Position numbers and translations under genes: made by a program
From: Stenopsyche tienmushanensis
Lineage: Eukaryota > Arthropoda > Insecta > Trichoptera > Stenopsychidae
DNA length: 64,000 nt
NCBI GenBank assembly: GCA_008973525.1
Contig: WACJ01000078.1
Coordinates: 558,001 to 622,000, forward strand
Direction: 5' to 3'
Notes under the pieces: model-generated
Told to the model about the DNA's origin: nothing
Seen by the model: the letters and a program-made list of their open reading frames with translations, nothing else
Database searches by the model: none
Shown here: positions 24,301 through 39,300 of the stretch, one piece after another
How positions within the stretch are numbered: the stretch's first letter is position 1
Layout of the letters: each line of letters opens with the position of its first letter

Positions 24301-27300
24301 CTCGATTTTTTTGGAGAAATTTTGCCGTTCTAGTTGTTTGTCTGATAAAGTGGCATATTTAGCAGATATTTTTAATTACTTAAATAAAGTTAACACAAGC
24401 GTTCAAAGGAAAAACGATTTTTTTAACATCCATTGACAAAATTACAGGATTTCTGAAAAAAATAACTCTTTGGAAAAAAACGAATAATAGAAAAAAATTA
24501 GATTTATTAACTTCAATTAACGAAAACATTCCCGAGGGAATTGTTTCCGCAATAATAGAACATTTAACTTTATTGGAAAAAATATTGCACATTATTTTCC
24601 TTCCTTAAATAGAGAAAATTATGACTGGATTCAAAAAAAATTTCAAAAATGGCAAGTAACTATTATTTTTTTAAATATGTAATAAAAAATATGTCTATGT
24701 ATACAAATTTTTTCGACTTCTTAATTCTGGTGCACCGCCACTTTTTCCCATGGTCAAAAGTTCACCGTGACTTCAAAAAGGTTGAGAATCACTGATTTAC
24801 AACCTTAGTTTGCGGTCCCCCAATGCAGGGGTCGACAACCAGCGGCTCGCGAGCCACATGCGGCTCTTTGGATGTGAAGCTGCGGCTCTTTATCACAGCT
24901 TTACCCCAAGCATGGGATCTATTCGAAAAAGGAGAAAAACTGAAGAAGAGCATCCTCTTCCAGCTCCTCATAGCTCCTCTTCCAGTTCAACAATTTTCTC
25001 TTTCAGTTGTAGTGTCCTTGTGTTGTATGTAGTTATGTATAGTTTCCTATAGCAGCCTGCAATAATCCAGTATACTCTATTTAACGACATGGGAATTCAC
25101 TACACCAGTCAATTTTTTTTTAAGTTCGAAGAAGACAGAAAAGTTGATTGAACAAGTGACATTTAAATCCTTGCGAGTTGCATTTATAACCCCGCCACCC
25201 CGTTTTGCCCGATATGTGTTAGATTGCGATCTCGTCGTTACGAAAGCGTTCTGCTAACATACCTTCAGCAAACACATTCATTGACATGTTGAAGCTATTT
25301 GCGAAGAAGGAAGGATTCGACGAAGATTTTATATACAACGCTGATGAGACTGGTTTAAATTTCTAAAAAACTGCCAAGCAAATCTTTAGCATTAAGACGT
25401 GAAAATACTGCACCTGGGTACAAAACTAGTAAAGAACGTATCACTATAACGGTGTGTGTAAATGCAACAGGCAGACATAGACTGTCACTGCTTGTCATTG
25501 GAAAATCAAACAATCCCAGATGTTTTAAAAATACCAAAAGTCTTCCGATTGAATATGATAATCAGAAAAAAGCCGGGATGAATGGTGAAGTTTTTAAACG
25601 ATGGTGTGAAAAACAGTTCATACCAGAAGTGAAAAAAAACAAAACTCCATAAAAGAGGAAACATCGATAATACGGCCAATGTATCAGGGTGTAATAGAAA
25701 TATTCAAACGTTTATATAGAAATTACATACTTCAAAGGCTAGCAGATGAAAATAATGAAGAAACAGTTATCAGCTTCCACAATGATGAATGAATATGTCA
25801 ACTTCAATAAAAAGAAACAACATTTTGAAAAGACCTTTGGTAAGTTCCAGTAACGCGGTAGGACCTGATATAGGAGAAATTGCGGAAGGAATAGCACAAA
25901 TTTCTATATGTGCCGAATGCGACGAAGAAGATGTTATCGATGCAAACGAATGTGGATTTTAAATTTTGAATGATGTGGAAATAATTAAAGAAATATCTAC
26001 TTCAGAAGAACAAGATCAAGAAGACGAAGAAGAGATTTGCGAGGGGAGAGATATTGGTCCTACACATTCTAAAGATTTTCAGTATTTAGACGTCACCATT
26101 AGGGATTACAATTATTCGTCATTATCAGCTATTCGAATATAGAATAGTAAAAAATTAACCTATTCGGATATTCGAATAGTTTTCGAAGTATGGAAATAAC
26201 AAAAAACTACCATTAAAAACGAAAGAGTCATTTAGTCATTTATTGAAACTTATAAATTCATATTTTAAAAATAACAGAGCGTTGAATGTTTGTTCTTTAT
26301 TTAGTTTTTCCTGCCGTTGAAAATACTCGTTCAGTAGCTGTTGACGTTGGTTTTATTGTTAGAAGTGTAGTGTAGAAGTGTTATTGTTGGACGTGTTGTT
26401 TAATAAAACAACAACTTTTCTGCCCTTCTTTTATATTGATCTAAATATTTGAAATCTTTTTTCAGGTTATTTGTACTGTTATAGTTCTTCGTTTTCGCGA
26501 GAGACACAATTGAATTTTGCATTTCATGATTGCAATTCGGAAGTTGAAAGAAAAAGAGATCCAATTTCCACACCAAATAAGATATTCATAACATTCACCC
26601 GAGTTCGGCGAAGGCAAATAAAAAACAATATCCCTAAGTAATGTTTTCACTCAGGCAGTGAATACTTCAGTATTCGTGTGATCTTTCGTCGATTTCGTAA
26701 AATATTCTATTAACCAGATAAGTCTATGCATGCCATCTTCGCGGACACTTCTCATCTTATTAATTCAAATCTTATCTCATATTGACGAAACTTATCAAAA
26801 CGAAAACAAACTTAAGCGACTCAAAAACTTTCAAACTTCTCTGAGAATTGAAATGAGTCAGATAACGCTACTGTCCCCAATCAATGCCATTGATTCAAAA
26901 TAATAATAATTGTGTGTTTTAGCGATGGTTTAACTCCAATTTTACGTTCATAAATTGCGAAAATCGTTATTCTAGACGTGTGCGCCAACCAGTAAAAAAT
27001 TACTACGAAAACTATTCGGATGTGTCCCCAAATATCCGAATATGGAATAGCATTAAAGGGTCGGATATATCCGGATATCGGAATATCCAGATTGGACCAT
27101 GGAATGGCTTGAAAACCAAGAAGAGTGTAAATCAAGATTATTTATGTATCTTAAGATTATTCACGATTTAGCTTAAATCCAAAAACTATAATTGATTTTT
27201 TTAATAATTTTTTTTTTATTAAATCTAGACAAATAAAAATTATTCATACTTTCCCTGTCAATTATAATTATTTTCGATTATCCAGATTTTCGTTATCCGG

Positions 27301-30300
27301 ACTACTTTCATCCCTAATTAGTCCGGATAATCAAGGTTCTACTGTAATATTTGTTGCGAATCCTATATCATTTGTCCCTTTGTTCTCACAATATCGTGTG
27401 GCCACATCCATCTCCACATTACATGACTCTTGTGTCACTTTCGGAAATGTGCTTTTACCTCCCAACCGTGTAGAACCTTCTCCTTCCACAACCTCTAGAA
27501 CCCCGTCCTTAGAAGTCGGTCGGATCATTACTCATCAAGTTTTCTTTCGTGATACCTCTTCTCATACACACCCTCGACAGCACTTAGACTTCGGCTCGCT
27601 GTCTTGCTATTTCTTCACGAACGATTCCACTTGTGGCTAATACTCCTGAATAAATTCTGAACTGTGCAATTTTATCAAACAGTGGAACCCATTAAATAAT
27701 TTCCATTACATTATATTACTTTATTTATCAACAATTTGCTTCGACTATTAGATTTTATATATTGGAAATATATGTCGAACAGGAACTTTGATCATCTTTC
27801 ATTGCACACTTACACCAAATATATATTATTAAGCTGTATTTTTTGTATTTTTTGAAAGGAGTTACTCCGATTGATATTTTGAGGCGCTCTGTGAATCTGA
27901 AATTATTCGCTGCATATCTGAGAGACTTGGATTCTTACGAAGCAGGCAAAACCGACAAAGTGCTAACATTTGCAATTATTGGAAACATGGTAACTAAAAA
28001 CATGTGTTTATTTGATGCTCGTCTATTTCTTTCTTATCTATGCTTTATACCAGGGGTGGCCAACGCAAATGATCTTGCGGCCACTTTGGCAATGCATCAT
28101 AACTCCGCGGGCCACATATAAAATTATATATCCCCATATAAGATTTTTTTTGGAGTGAAAAATTGAAACATAATGAATTAATATTATTGTGTTTACTATT
28201 ATTCTTAAATGTAAACATAGATAATATAATAATAATGATACTCAACTTACATTGTAAAGAAATAACAATAACAAAACTAAAAATTAAATACAAGAAATAC
28301 ATATAAAAAATATTTTATTAGTGCGATATTTATTTCTCCATTCTTTCGTCACCAAATCGATCACAGTTTGGGTATTTGAGTTTATTTTTGGGTGGTGGTC
28401 GTTAGAGTAATATTCTAACGAAAACCATCTTCGTTTAGAAGTTATGGAAAAAACATAGAACCAAAGAAAATATTTTTGAATGTGTGTAATCTTTTTCTTT
28501 TTCAATGCTCGTTCAACACTAATATTTTATTTCTTAGGTTGAATACGTCGAAGCATTACTTCAAAATGGTGCTAAAATAAATGAAGATCATATTGAGAAA
28601 GCTTTAAGAGACACAAATAAAGATAATACAATAGCTGAAATGTTGCTGAAATGTAGTATATTTTTTCATATATTTATTGCCAATGTTTCATTAAAATGTA
28701 GCATTGTTTAGATATTTTGGATGAAGATTATTTAAAGTCGTTTTAAATTTTAGTGTTGCTGTCCAAAATAATACATAATCGAGAACTTCCAAAGTTTTTA
28801 TCGTTGGCAGTTAGAGCAAATAACGTAGAAATGGTATGTATTTAGCATAAAATTGAAAAATATTTAATCTGTTAAAATCAATTAGTTAGCATTCACAAGT
28901 TATCAACTTTAAAAGAATTGTACTCTTTGAATTGGTTTAGTAAGTACTAGATGTTGTAGATATTAGTTATTAATTTTAAGAAAATGATAGAGTGCCCAGA
29001 TATTACTTCGCTATTTGAAATTTAAATTTATTGAATTAAATACATTGAAATCTGTAGCGATCTTCTCCTTATCCTTTTTGTCCCCTTTCCTCTCCTTATC
29101 TCGGCTCAAGGAAGGAAGTACAATATTTCGTGGGCACACTATAAATCACATTCATTTCTGTTTCTTATAGATTAACAAGATTATTCAATCTGGCATAGAA
29201 CTCAATAAAAACACACTCGGGTATCCTAAGGCACTAATTATAGCGATTACAAAGAATAAGCTAGAAGTTGCTGAAGCATTGCTCCAAGCAGGATGTGAAC
29301 ATACATATGACAAGAATGAAGGTTTTTATTTTTTGTTAATACTAAACGTACAATGACCGGTTGTAAACTTTTGTTCTGTTGATCTGAACTTTTAATCTTC
29401 GCATATAATATTGATGCTTTTTCTGATATATTTTCATGATGTTTCCTATTAACTCTAAGCGCGATATATGCGAAATTGCAAAAAATACAAATGCAGAACA
29501 AAAACACGCGTATAATTTTGATCGATTTCGTTCAATTCGTCTGAAATATTTCAAAAATTAAATAGCATATGAACAAATATGATATATCATATTTGTCGAT
29601 ATATTAGCCGAGCTCTTTCAATTCGAGTTTTCAAAGATGGATTCCTAGGCATATATGGAGGCATTCGTTTCTTTTAGTGTTAAATATACACGATCTATTT
29701 TTCAATTTCAGGCATTCATTTATTTGTATTTTTACTAATATAAAAAATAAATATTACGTACTGGGTTGGGAAAAACTATCCCTTCTCGTAGAGTCGATTA
29801 ACAACTATGGCGGGACACTGATATAGTGGGGAAGAGGAAAAACTGAGGAGGGAACTGAAATAACACAATGAAGCCAAGGCTAAAAAGTCCCTGAGAGTGT
29901 GATATTCGCCAAACAGATTCGATGTAAGCAGCTTGCCGTGGAATACAAAAAAAGCAATTGGCAAGTCTAAAATGGCTACATAGCGTGAGTGCGCTAGTTG
30001 GCACGCAATCAGGGCCGTGAGACTAATTGGCTGATCGTCTTCCTCCAGATTCACAAGAAACTGATTACCCCAAGACTGAATAAGAAGTTTTGGAGCTCGA
30101 ATGGCGGCTATCTTACTTTACGTCGCTACCGCTTTCGACAATACATGGTAGTATATGACCTTTGTCAAACTCCATGCGAAACCAAACCCGTCCAAATAAT
30201 TTTGCAAATCGAGATCGTTGCTAAAAAAGTGAACATGGGCTGCCCTCAGGGCTCCGTACTGGGACGGGTCTTATGGAACGTCCTGCTAGATGACATTTAA

Positions 30301-33300
30301 CTGAAACAACAAATCCTGCTGAGTGATCAGCGCTCGCTTTTCATCCTGATCACAAAGGCATATATAAACAGTGTTCAGCGATTGCCTAACGGTGTTTTTG
30401 GTTGCACGAATTTCCTCGCCGAAAAAGGTGAAAACCCGATACTCGATAGTGGCGGAAACGGTAATAGTCAGTTGGCAAGAGAGGTGGTCCTCGTCGGTCG
30501 TCAGTCGCCATCTCTTACGTTTCTTCCCCTCGCTTAGATTCCTCACAGAAGATCGGCGACTTAGGGCCGTGCTGATATCCTTTCGTGGACGCAGACCATG
30601 TTCGACCATTACATTCGATCATTCGCTCATTCAATGCATCAGTGGTCCGAAATTCGGACCGGTTGCACATGTAAACCTTGTGGCCACTCCTTCCAATTTT
30701 AGAGCTTTCTGTGAGAGTTTTGAGGTAAAATGTATCTCCTTGGTAATTTTACAACCTCCGTTGGGTCGTAGAGGCGCCCCCCAGCGACCGGTAACAATCC
30801 GTAGACTTTCACCTTTTTGGGGACCACGAACGAGACTCAAAACTCTTTCCTACCCCATACAATGTAAATATATAATAATTTTTTCCCTTGTTTATGATTT
30901 CAAAAAATGTATCTATCTGTAATGCATTTATCATAGCCTAAGAATTTTACGTTTTTCCCGTGCTCAAAGTGGAGTAGTGGAGAAAGCGCGTGTTTTCGGG
31001 GACATGAAATTTTAAATACAGTAGAACCTCGATTATCTGAACTAATTATAGCTCTATTATATTCTAAATGCTAAACTCGATTATATTTTTAAGATATATA
31101 AGATATCCTGATTTACATCTTTTTGCTTCTCAAGCCATTTCATGGCGACATCTAAACACTGAAAAGCTTCAGAATGTGTAGGACTAATATATCCTCCCTC
31201 GCAAATCTCTTCTTCGTATTCTGGATCTTGTTTTTCTGAGGCAGATATTTCTTCAACTATTTCCTCAGCATTCAAAATTTGAAATCCAGGATCGTTTGCA
31301 TCGTAATTTGATCACTCTATTACACTCAATTGCGTATTAAAGACCAGTGATCTAATTTTTGTTGTACACAAAATGCATGATATTGTACACCCGATGTTCG
31401 TCAAATCAGTCAAACAAAAGACGATAGGTTTTCCCTCTTTAAGTGATGATCTCCGAATAATCAACGATAGCGTAGATAAGGTAAACCTATTATCCAAAAC
31501 TTTGGGACTAATCATCAGGATTCCCAGTACTTAAGCGACAATAGCACAAATCACGATTTCGAAATCATTAAAATAATTCTTCAAAAATTATCCTAAATCC
31601 TTAACAAATACTAAAATAATCACTCCGTTAGAAACTATTATATTATTAAGAAAAAAGAAAGATTAAAAACAAAAAATACATAGGTTCGACGAAATTGATA
31701 ATACAATCATTAAAAACTTCCCACGAAAGTTTTCAATGCTTGCCTGGAAATCGGTTATTATCCCACTTTATGGAAATTTGCAAAGATAATTCCGATTCCA
31801 AAATCGGTAAAAAAAATGATCCATCCCGAAAACTATCGACCGAACTGTCTACTGTCCGGATTTAATAAACTCTGTATCTATTGCTTAAAACTAAGACTTC
31901 AATATATGAATTGCTAGACTTAAGTATGGATTAATGTACTCATGCAAAACTATTTTTATAAAGGATTATTTTTATCACTATACACTCGATGATATTGGTA
32001 CAAATGCGCCATACAATCAACCAAAAAAAAAATATATTGCAATCCATCACATACATGAGCAAAAGTGAACACAATTCTCCACGTGCAAGTTAATAAATTG
32101 TATTTTTTATTTTGAACAATCCGGATAGTCGAAAATCCGGATAACCGAGGTCCGGATAATGGAGGTTCTACTGTATATGGTTTTGCACCCTGCTGTGCAC
32201 TTTGCGAGAGGATTGATATGCTACTGAATCAGCATCATCATCATAGTGCAGCCACTGACAGTCCACTATAGAACTATGGGCCTCTTCAATATCCATTTAC
32301 AGGAAGGGGTTACATCCATCTCGTCTGTGTCATACATTCACCTCCTCATTCGCTCGATATTGAAGGTAGCATTACCACTGAGTTTTATTTCGAACGCTCA
32401 CCCAACGGGTATCCTGAGTGAACGTATTGACGAACGCTTTCGCGAACGTCTCGATAAGGAGTTTGGGGGGTTTGTAAAGACTGAGTAGTATTCATAGGGT
32501 GATAGTGGAAAATTACTCTAGACGACCTTTTTGACTACTAGAAAGGGCTTTCTGGATTACAAGGAGTCCAGTCCCCCCTTTCCTCGCTAGGGCGTTGCCG
32601 GGGTAGGGTGAAGACAGACGTGACGCTTGAGTGCATCTCGGATTCGCTCCTACACTAACTGAGGGTGTTTCCCCGTCACCGTACAACTTACCCGAGCGAA
32701 TTCGAGACTGAGTGGTTTCACCATATTTTCAGGTTGCCCCTCTCAGTTCGGCGATTACAAAACGATATAGAAGTCAACGGAAGACAATGTTGTTTTTCGT
32801 TGCAAAGTGAAGATCTTCATATGCATCTCCTCGAGGCCGTCTCTTTGATGTTCTTCTTGTCCTTGTTCTGATCCTACAGCTTCTTGGCTCCGAACCGGTG
32901 AGGTTCATCGAGCTCTATATTGTTAAGTAGGGAAGATTATGTAAGAGATAGCTAGTAATATGCAAGTCATGATTTGTATAAAAAGCAATGAATAGTAGAT
33001 AAACTGGGTATCAGCTTGCTGTTAGAAGAGTATTTAAGTATCTACTCTGTAAAAGGTACTAGTCAAGTGGCCAATAGTTAAAATACATAAAATCGTATAA
33101 GTATAATAATTAGGAGTAGTCAAATGTGGTTAGGCCGCAAAAAGTATTAGTCAAATTGTATTAGCAAGGGGTAATTACGTCGCATCAAAGTATTCGAACT
33201 TCGACGCTACCGAATAGTGAGACTAAAGTACATATAGTTCGGTCCGGGTTATATTATATATAAAATTTCTATGTATTGCCCGTATCTATCACGATTGGTG

Positions 33301-36300
33301 ATTGCATTACCTTACCTTTCTGCTCATTTCTTCAAATGCGTATAAAGATAAAATTCTAATAAAATACATAAAATTTCAAGTGTTAAATATGTATAAGGTT
33401 TAGTGGAAGCAAAGAAAATAAATCCACAACATCAGGAACGATGAAGAGAGACAAACTTGTGAAATCAAGAAGGCTGAGGAGCAACTTTGAAAGAGCAGGA
33501 CTGAAGAAGTTCAGACACAGTACGGACACACACACAAAAAGCAAAATGTTTTAATTTACAGTGAAAATTGCCAGGGCTAGAGATTGAAGACACACATTTG
33601 TGATGTTTTATCTGGTCCTTTTTCGACAAAAGGTAGAAGTTACCAAAAGAATCAAACTCATTTGCAAAAGTAATCACTGTGAAAATGTAAATGGTTCATT
33701 AAACTACAATATGGAAAAAATAATATCTGAATGATCTTTGAAATAAAAGGATGCCATTTTAAAATGATTGGTTGAATCAGAATTTCCTAAAATAATTTGA
33801 GAATTGTGGTAAGACGTCGGCTATCCCTGTTCAACAACAATCTAAAAAAAAATTAAAAGAAAATAGCCGGGTCAGAAGAAGCGTTCTGCAGAATGACAAT
33901 GAATAAGAAGAATCCTGCAGGACAAATTGTTTGATATAAAATGTTTAAAATGTTTGCTGTACTCACAAGATATTCTGCCTTCGGATTATTTTTTAATATC
34001 AATTTAAGGTACACGAAATCATGTGGACTTTCTTTTAAGTCGGTACAGATGTTTTCCAAACGGGGAATTTTAATATTGCCCATCCTTGGAGAAAAATCGA
34101 AATTAAAAACAATCGAAATTTGGATCGAAAATTGAATAAATGTTTTAAAATTAAAAAAAAAAACATTTCTTTTTGCTTCACTCTATATATTGTGTCGGCA
34201 CGATTATCGTTAGAAATAATTATTTCGTTAACATTCTCATTAAAGCATTTCATTTTGCATAAAAATAATGAATTTTTAACTTTTTTTAACAGTACAGCTC
34301 ATCAACTGGACTCTGGCTTTTAACCAATCTATGAAAGATCTTTGTTCTAAATATGGCCACAGGGTGGATACAATACTTGTAGGAACCAAATTATTTTTTA
34401 ATTTTAATATTTGTATCGCATCATAAATGATTTGAAATAAAACCTCGCGTGTTCTATCAAACTACTTTTTTACTAGTTTGTTGGCTTGTATTTTGTAAGA
34501 TCCAGTAAACAGCAGGATATTTTTATTTATTTATAAACCTTTATTCAAAAATATAATATAACAAGGTAAAATGGTGGATATGAACAGTCAGTTCTCGACA
34601 GAGTAGCGTTCCACCACCTTGGACATAAATCGAAATGGTCGCCAGTCGAATTTCATACAAAAGATACTATGAAATGTACAGTATGCTGTTTTTTTTATAT
34701 CATAACAGGCAAGTACTTTCTAAATGGGGTGACATGCCATCGAAGATCTATCGGTGTCTGGGAGGAAGGAGAAATCTTAAACCTGCGGAGAGAGGCCCTA
34801 AAGCGCCCGTGTCCCGTGAGGAACTGGAACGTCCAGTAATCCGGGACGACCCAGCGACACTGCATGCGGTACTTGATAGTTTGAAAGAACAGGAAGAGGT
34901 GGCGGCCGGAAGTAGACGCAGACCACCTCTCCTGCCAGCTAGTTAACGCGGCCTCTCTCGCGCGTCGACGGAGGTCACCAAACGCGTCGGAGACGTTCGT
35001 ATTTATGTTTATGCGTTTGCCACCGATTACCGGGGTCTCCCCGTTTTCGGCTACAAACTTAGCCACACGACACAGTGGAAGTATACCGGCCAGCACTGGC
35101 AGGCCCTCCAGGATGCTGATAAAGATGGCCCTGTACGCCGTCAGGAGCGGTCGGCCTCTTACGCCCCAGTCACTAGCCGAGATCCTCGCCATTCTACTGA
35201 AAGCTAATGCGGCTTTTACCACTGCATGGCGGGCGTGAATCGCGAAAGCGCGTCTTTTGTCCAAAGACGCGCCCCAAATTTTCCCCCAAATTTGAGGCCG
35301 ATTCCATGAATTTGATCTTGTCGCTGCCCATGCGGATGCTTGGATAGCACACCAGACGCCCCTTTAAGAGGAGACCCTGCGACTTGGATGCCGAAAACGT
35401 GAGCTTGTTCAGGCTACTCCAGCCGATGATTATTTCCAGGGCTTCGCTGGCCAGCGCTTCAATTTGGGTTCTCGACCTGGCCTCTACTAGCAGGGTGAGA
35501 TCATCCGCGTACGCGAACAACTCGCACCCCCCCCCGGCAGCTTCAGGTCAAAGATATCATCCAGAAGAACGTTCCACAGGACCGGTCCAAGAACCGAGCC
35601 CTGTGGACAGCCCATGCTTAGCTTTCTGATCGTGATCTCATCCCCCGCCTGGGCGACAACGGATCTGTTCTCGAAATACGACATAATGAGGGCCACCAGT
35701 TTGGACGGGACTTGCCTTGCATAAAGCTTGACGAGAATCATCGCCCACCATGCGTTGTCGAATGCTCCCACGACGTCCAGAAAGATTGCCGCAACATATT
35801 TCTGCTGTGCTCGATCTACCCTTTGGAGAACATTATATATGGTATTCGCTGTTGATCGACCGGGCCCGAAACCATATTGACGTGAGGAGAGTTTATTTAG
35901 TCTTGGAGCGATCAGCTTCTACAGGATTTTTCCGAGCGTCGGGAGGAGTACGATGAGGCGATTCGCCTTGGGGTCGTGAGCCGGGCGGCCGGCTTTTGGC
36001 TTTGGCAAGATAATTGCCAGGCCTACTTTTCAGCAGTCCGGCACCACTCCTCTCTCGAAACACCCCCGGTAGAGGGTCGTGAGAGTTGATCCAGCGATCT
36101 GGAACGGGCGGCCTGCGATTGTACCGTCGATGCGGTCAATGCCAGGGGCCTTGCGTCTGCCCAGGGCCTTGAACACAGCAGCAATTTTCTCTTGCTCTGG
36201 AAGTGACGTATCGCCCTCCTCTGTCACATTCTGCCCAGCCAGCCGTATGAAATTGTGCTTGATGCAGTCCTTAGTCCTTGCGGGAGCAGGGCTTCAACCA

Positions 36301-39300
36301 GATATTCTACCGACTCGCGGAGGGTAGTCGCGATTTTTCCCGTGTTCGGGCATTTTATGCCCGAGATGGGTTTACTCTGTTTCTCACTCAGGGATACTGT
36401 TCTATAGGCCAGACCCTAGGGGCTGTTCTCCGTTTGTTTGTTGGCAAATTCACGCCAGGAGGCCATTTTAGCCTTACCGATCGCCTTTTTGTACACGGCG
36501 GCAAGCCTCTTACATTTGAGATGGCCGACTAGGAGTACCGTCTCTGGGGCTTTTTTTGCCTTGTTTTCCCTAAGTTTGCGTTGTTCGCGACGCATATACC
36601 TTCTCTTACATTCGACATCGGTGTTCCACCATGGTGGTTGATTAATTTTACGAGGGGGGGTGGACCTTCCCACCCCCACTTCAGCTGTCTCTATGACAGC
36701 CACATTTAATTCCCGCGCTAGGCTATTTACACCTTTGTTACCCGTTCTTTTCCTCGAGAGCGAGATTGGAAATCTTGTTTTCAAGTACTGCGTCAAACTC
36801 CTCCCAGTTGTGATTTTCGCGAAGTCGTTTGAATCTATAAAGTATGGCTGGGGTGAACGAGGTCGAGGCACCCGGTTGTTTGCCAACGGTGGAATAGATC
36901 AACCGGTGGTCGCTGCACAGTTGATTCTCGCGGACGCTCCAGGCAGTTACCCGCCTGGCCATCGCTCGGCTGCACAGAGAAACATCGATATAGCTCTCCC
37001 CCGTCGGACCAGCGTACGTGGGAGGCCCACTTGGGTCATTGAGGACGGTCAGGTCGCGAGAGAGAATAAGATCTTCTATCGCGCGGCCGCGCACGTCGCG
37101 TCTGTCTCCCCCCATTGCCGAGGCGATGATGGGGCTCCAGAGCGATGATCTAGCGTTAACGTCCACTCCAATTACGAATCGGGCACCTCCAGCCGGTCCG
37201 AGGCCATCAATGACTTTGTCCTACGCCGCCAAGTGTGGCGTCACTTCGTCTGCGTATTGGAAATAACTCGATATGGATTTAAAAATAAATATCTGTGGTC
37301 TGCGGTCCTTTGGTCTTGTATAATTTCCTATATCATTCATCCTGTTGCGATGAAATTTTGGGGAGTTATTATTGGTACCTCCGTGAGCATTTTTGAATTA
37401 GCATTGTTTATGCAGGAAATTTATTTTTAAGACGGCGGATGCACCATGTTGGCGCATACTGATCTGGTGAAGTGCATTCTTTTCAAAGAATGACTAAGCA
37501 CGTGTATGTACTGCTAGTTATTATAAAAATTAAAATTGGCTTCAATTTATATTAAGTAACATTTCCACTCAACAAAAGAGTCAAACGGTCTTTGAATACT
37601 TTAAATCCATGCATTTAGCTTCGACGAGTATTTTTTTAAATTTTGCTCTACGTTCTAAGTCTGAATGGCCGTAAGTCGAGAACTGACTGTATTATAAAAT
37701 TATCACAAAATTGGCTGCATAAAAATACACATTTAGGGAAATTTCTTCCCAACTTTTTAGAATCGCGCATAATTCATAATGTAAGTAAAAGAAATACGCA
37801 GAAGATTCTTCAATAAATCATCAATTGAATTATAAACATAACGTATTAACTGCTTATATTTTTTATTTTCATATAGAAGAGTTTTGATGATATGAATGCA
37901 ACATCTCTGATGGAATTCGTCAAAAAAACCATCTCATCAGGTAATCTCCTTATATATTATGTAAGCATATTTCAGATCTAATTCGTCCATTATTTTATAG
38001 AGAAATATATAAATTTATATGTTACAACAATTATTTCCGTCTCTATTGCAATTTATGGGACATTTAATCAAAATAAGGTACAAATAAGAAAATATTATAC
38101 CAATGAGGCGTTGAGGACCGTTGCCGGTAGCAGAGGAAAGTGTTTCGTATTGAGAGGGTTCGTAGATCGTCCCGGTGTGGCCGCAATTACAGTTGATCTT
38201 AGATTTGCCAATTTGGGCGGGAAAGCAGAACAGCCGAGGCAATTAACTTGATGCTTCCCCTTGCAATTTACGCAGTAGGTCGAGGAGTCCAGAGACTTTG
38301 TGCACTTTCGATAAAGAAGATTGAGTGAACAAAAATGTGACAGGAACTCTGATGGCGGTAGCGTTAATATAGATCTCCTTATTTACTTCGAATCGGTTCA
38401 GAATGACTTGGAACAGCGAGATTTTTCGATTGCTTTTTCCGTTCATCTGCATCACTCTAAGCGAGAGTGAAACCGAGCATCTACTGTACTTGATCAGCTC
38501 ATTCACGATGATGTCGAGGTGGAGATCCCTGAGCGCGGTTAAAGATAAAAAGTAAAAAAATTGAATTTTTATTATAACCTAAGTTTATAGGTTGCTCTTT
38601 AGAAATCGCTCGATTTAACTACTTTCATAACTTAATGAATATGCATCGATAGGCGTGATGATTGTCCTCCGAGGTGAGAGGTGTATTGAGAGTCAGCAGT
38701 CGAGGCTGGTGCTGGGGCTCCGCTTCTTCTCGTTTAGGTTGGCGTTTCGACTATTTTGTAAATAGCTAGTCTCTGTTATTTCATCACGTCAAATAAGTTT
38801 CATTGTGTATCTGGGAGATCTGCCTTCCTTCGGCAGAATTGAAGTATTCAATTTGTTGTTGCCCGAGAACTTTTTCCGAATGGGAATTGGTTAGAGGCAA
38901 TGATGTCGATGGATTCCATGTTTAGTTGACCGCGTGGCTTCTACTTGCTTACAGTGGGCGTCTTCAGCGGGTCGTTCTTAATTCTCGTCCTTAGCGCTCT
39001 TTAAATTTAAGTTTCTTTCCCAATTTAAAATTTCCAAGCCACCATCGACTTCAGCTAACACCGGATACCAGATATCAGACTGTTTGTAACTTAAGTAATT
39101 TTACTTATGTTTCTATATTAATCTTTAACCACTTAAGCGCCCACGTCTCACCGGTGAGCATCTATATTTCTTTACAGAAAAATACATAGTTTTTAATACC
39201 CAAAAAATATTATTAAAAAAAGGTATTAAAAAAATTGATACAACGGTAAATAAACAATCATTTCAATGGCATGTATATAATATCAACAAAGAATTAAATT

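Noticed and set aside
23976..24362. 128-residue plus-strand open frame
   Set aside because: It is opposite the clear LINE C-terminal signature on the minus strand.
29711..29745. An exon starting GIHLFVFLL after an acceptor downstream of exon 11
   Set aside because: It runs into a stop within about ten codons with no donor before it. Exons 12-13 continue the frame correctly.
30371..30922. 183-residue plus-strand open frame as a stand-alone gene
   Set aside because: Its middle is the C-terminal part of an R1-like ORF2 and its end is untranslated LINE sequence. It has no gene structure of its own.
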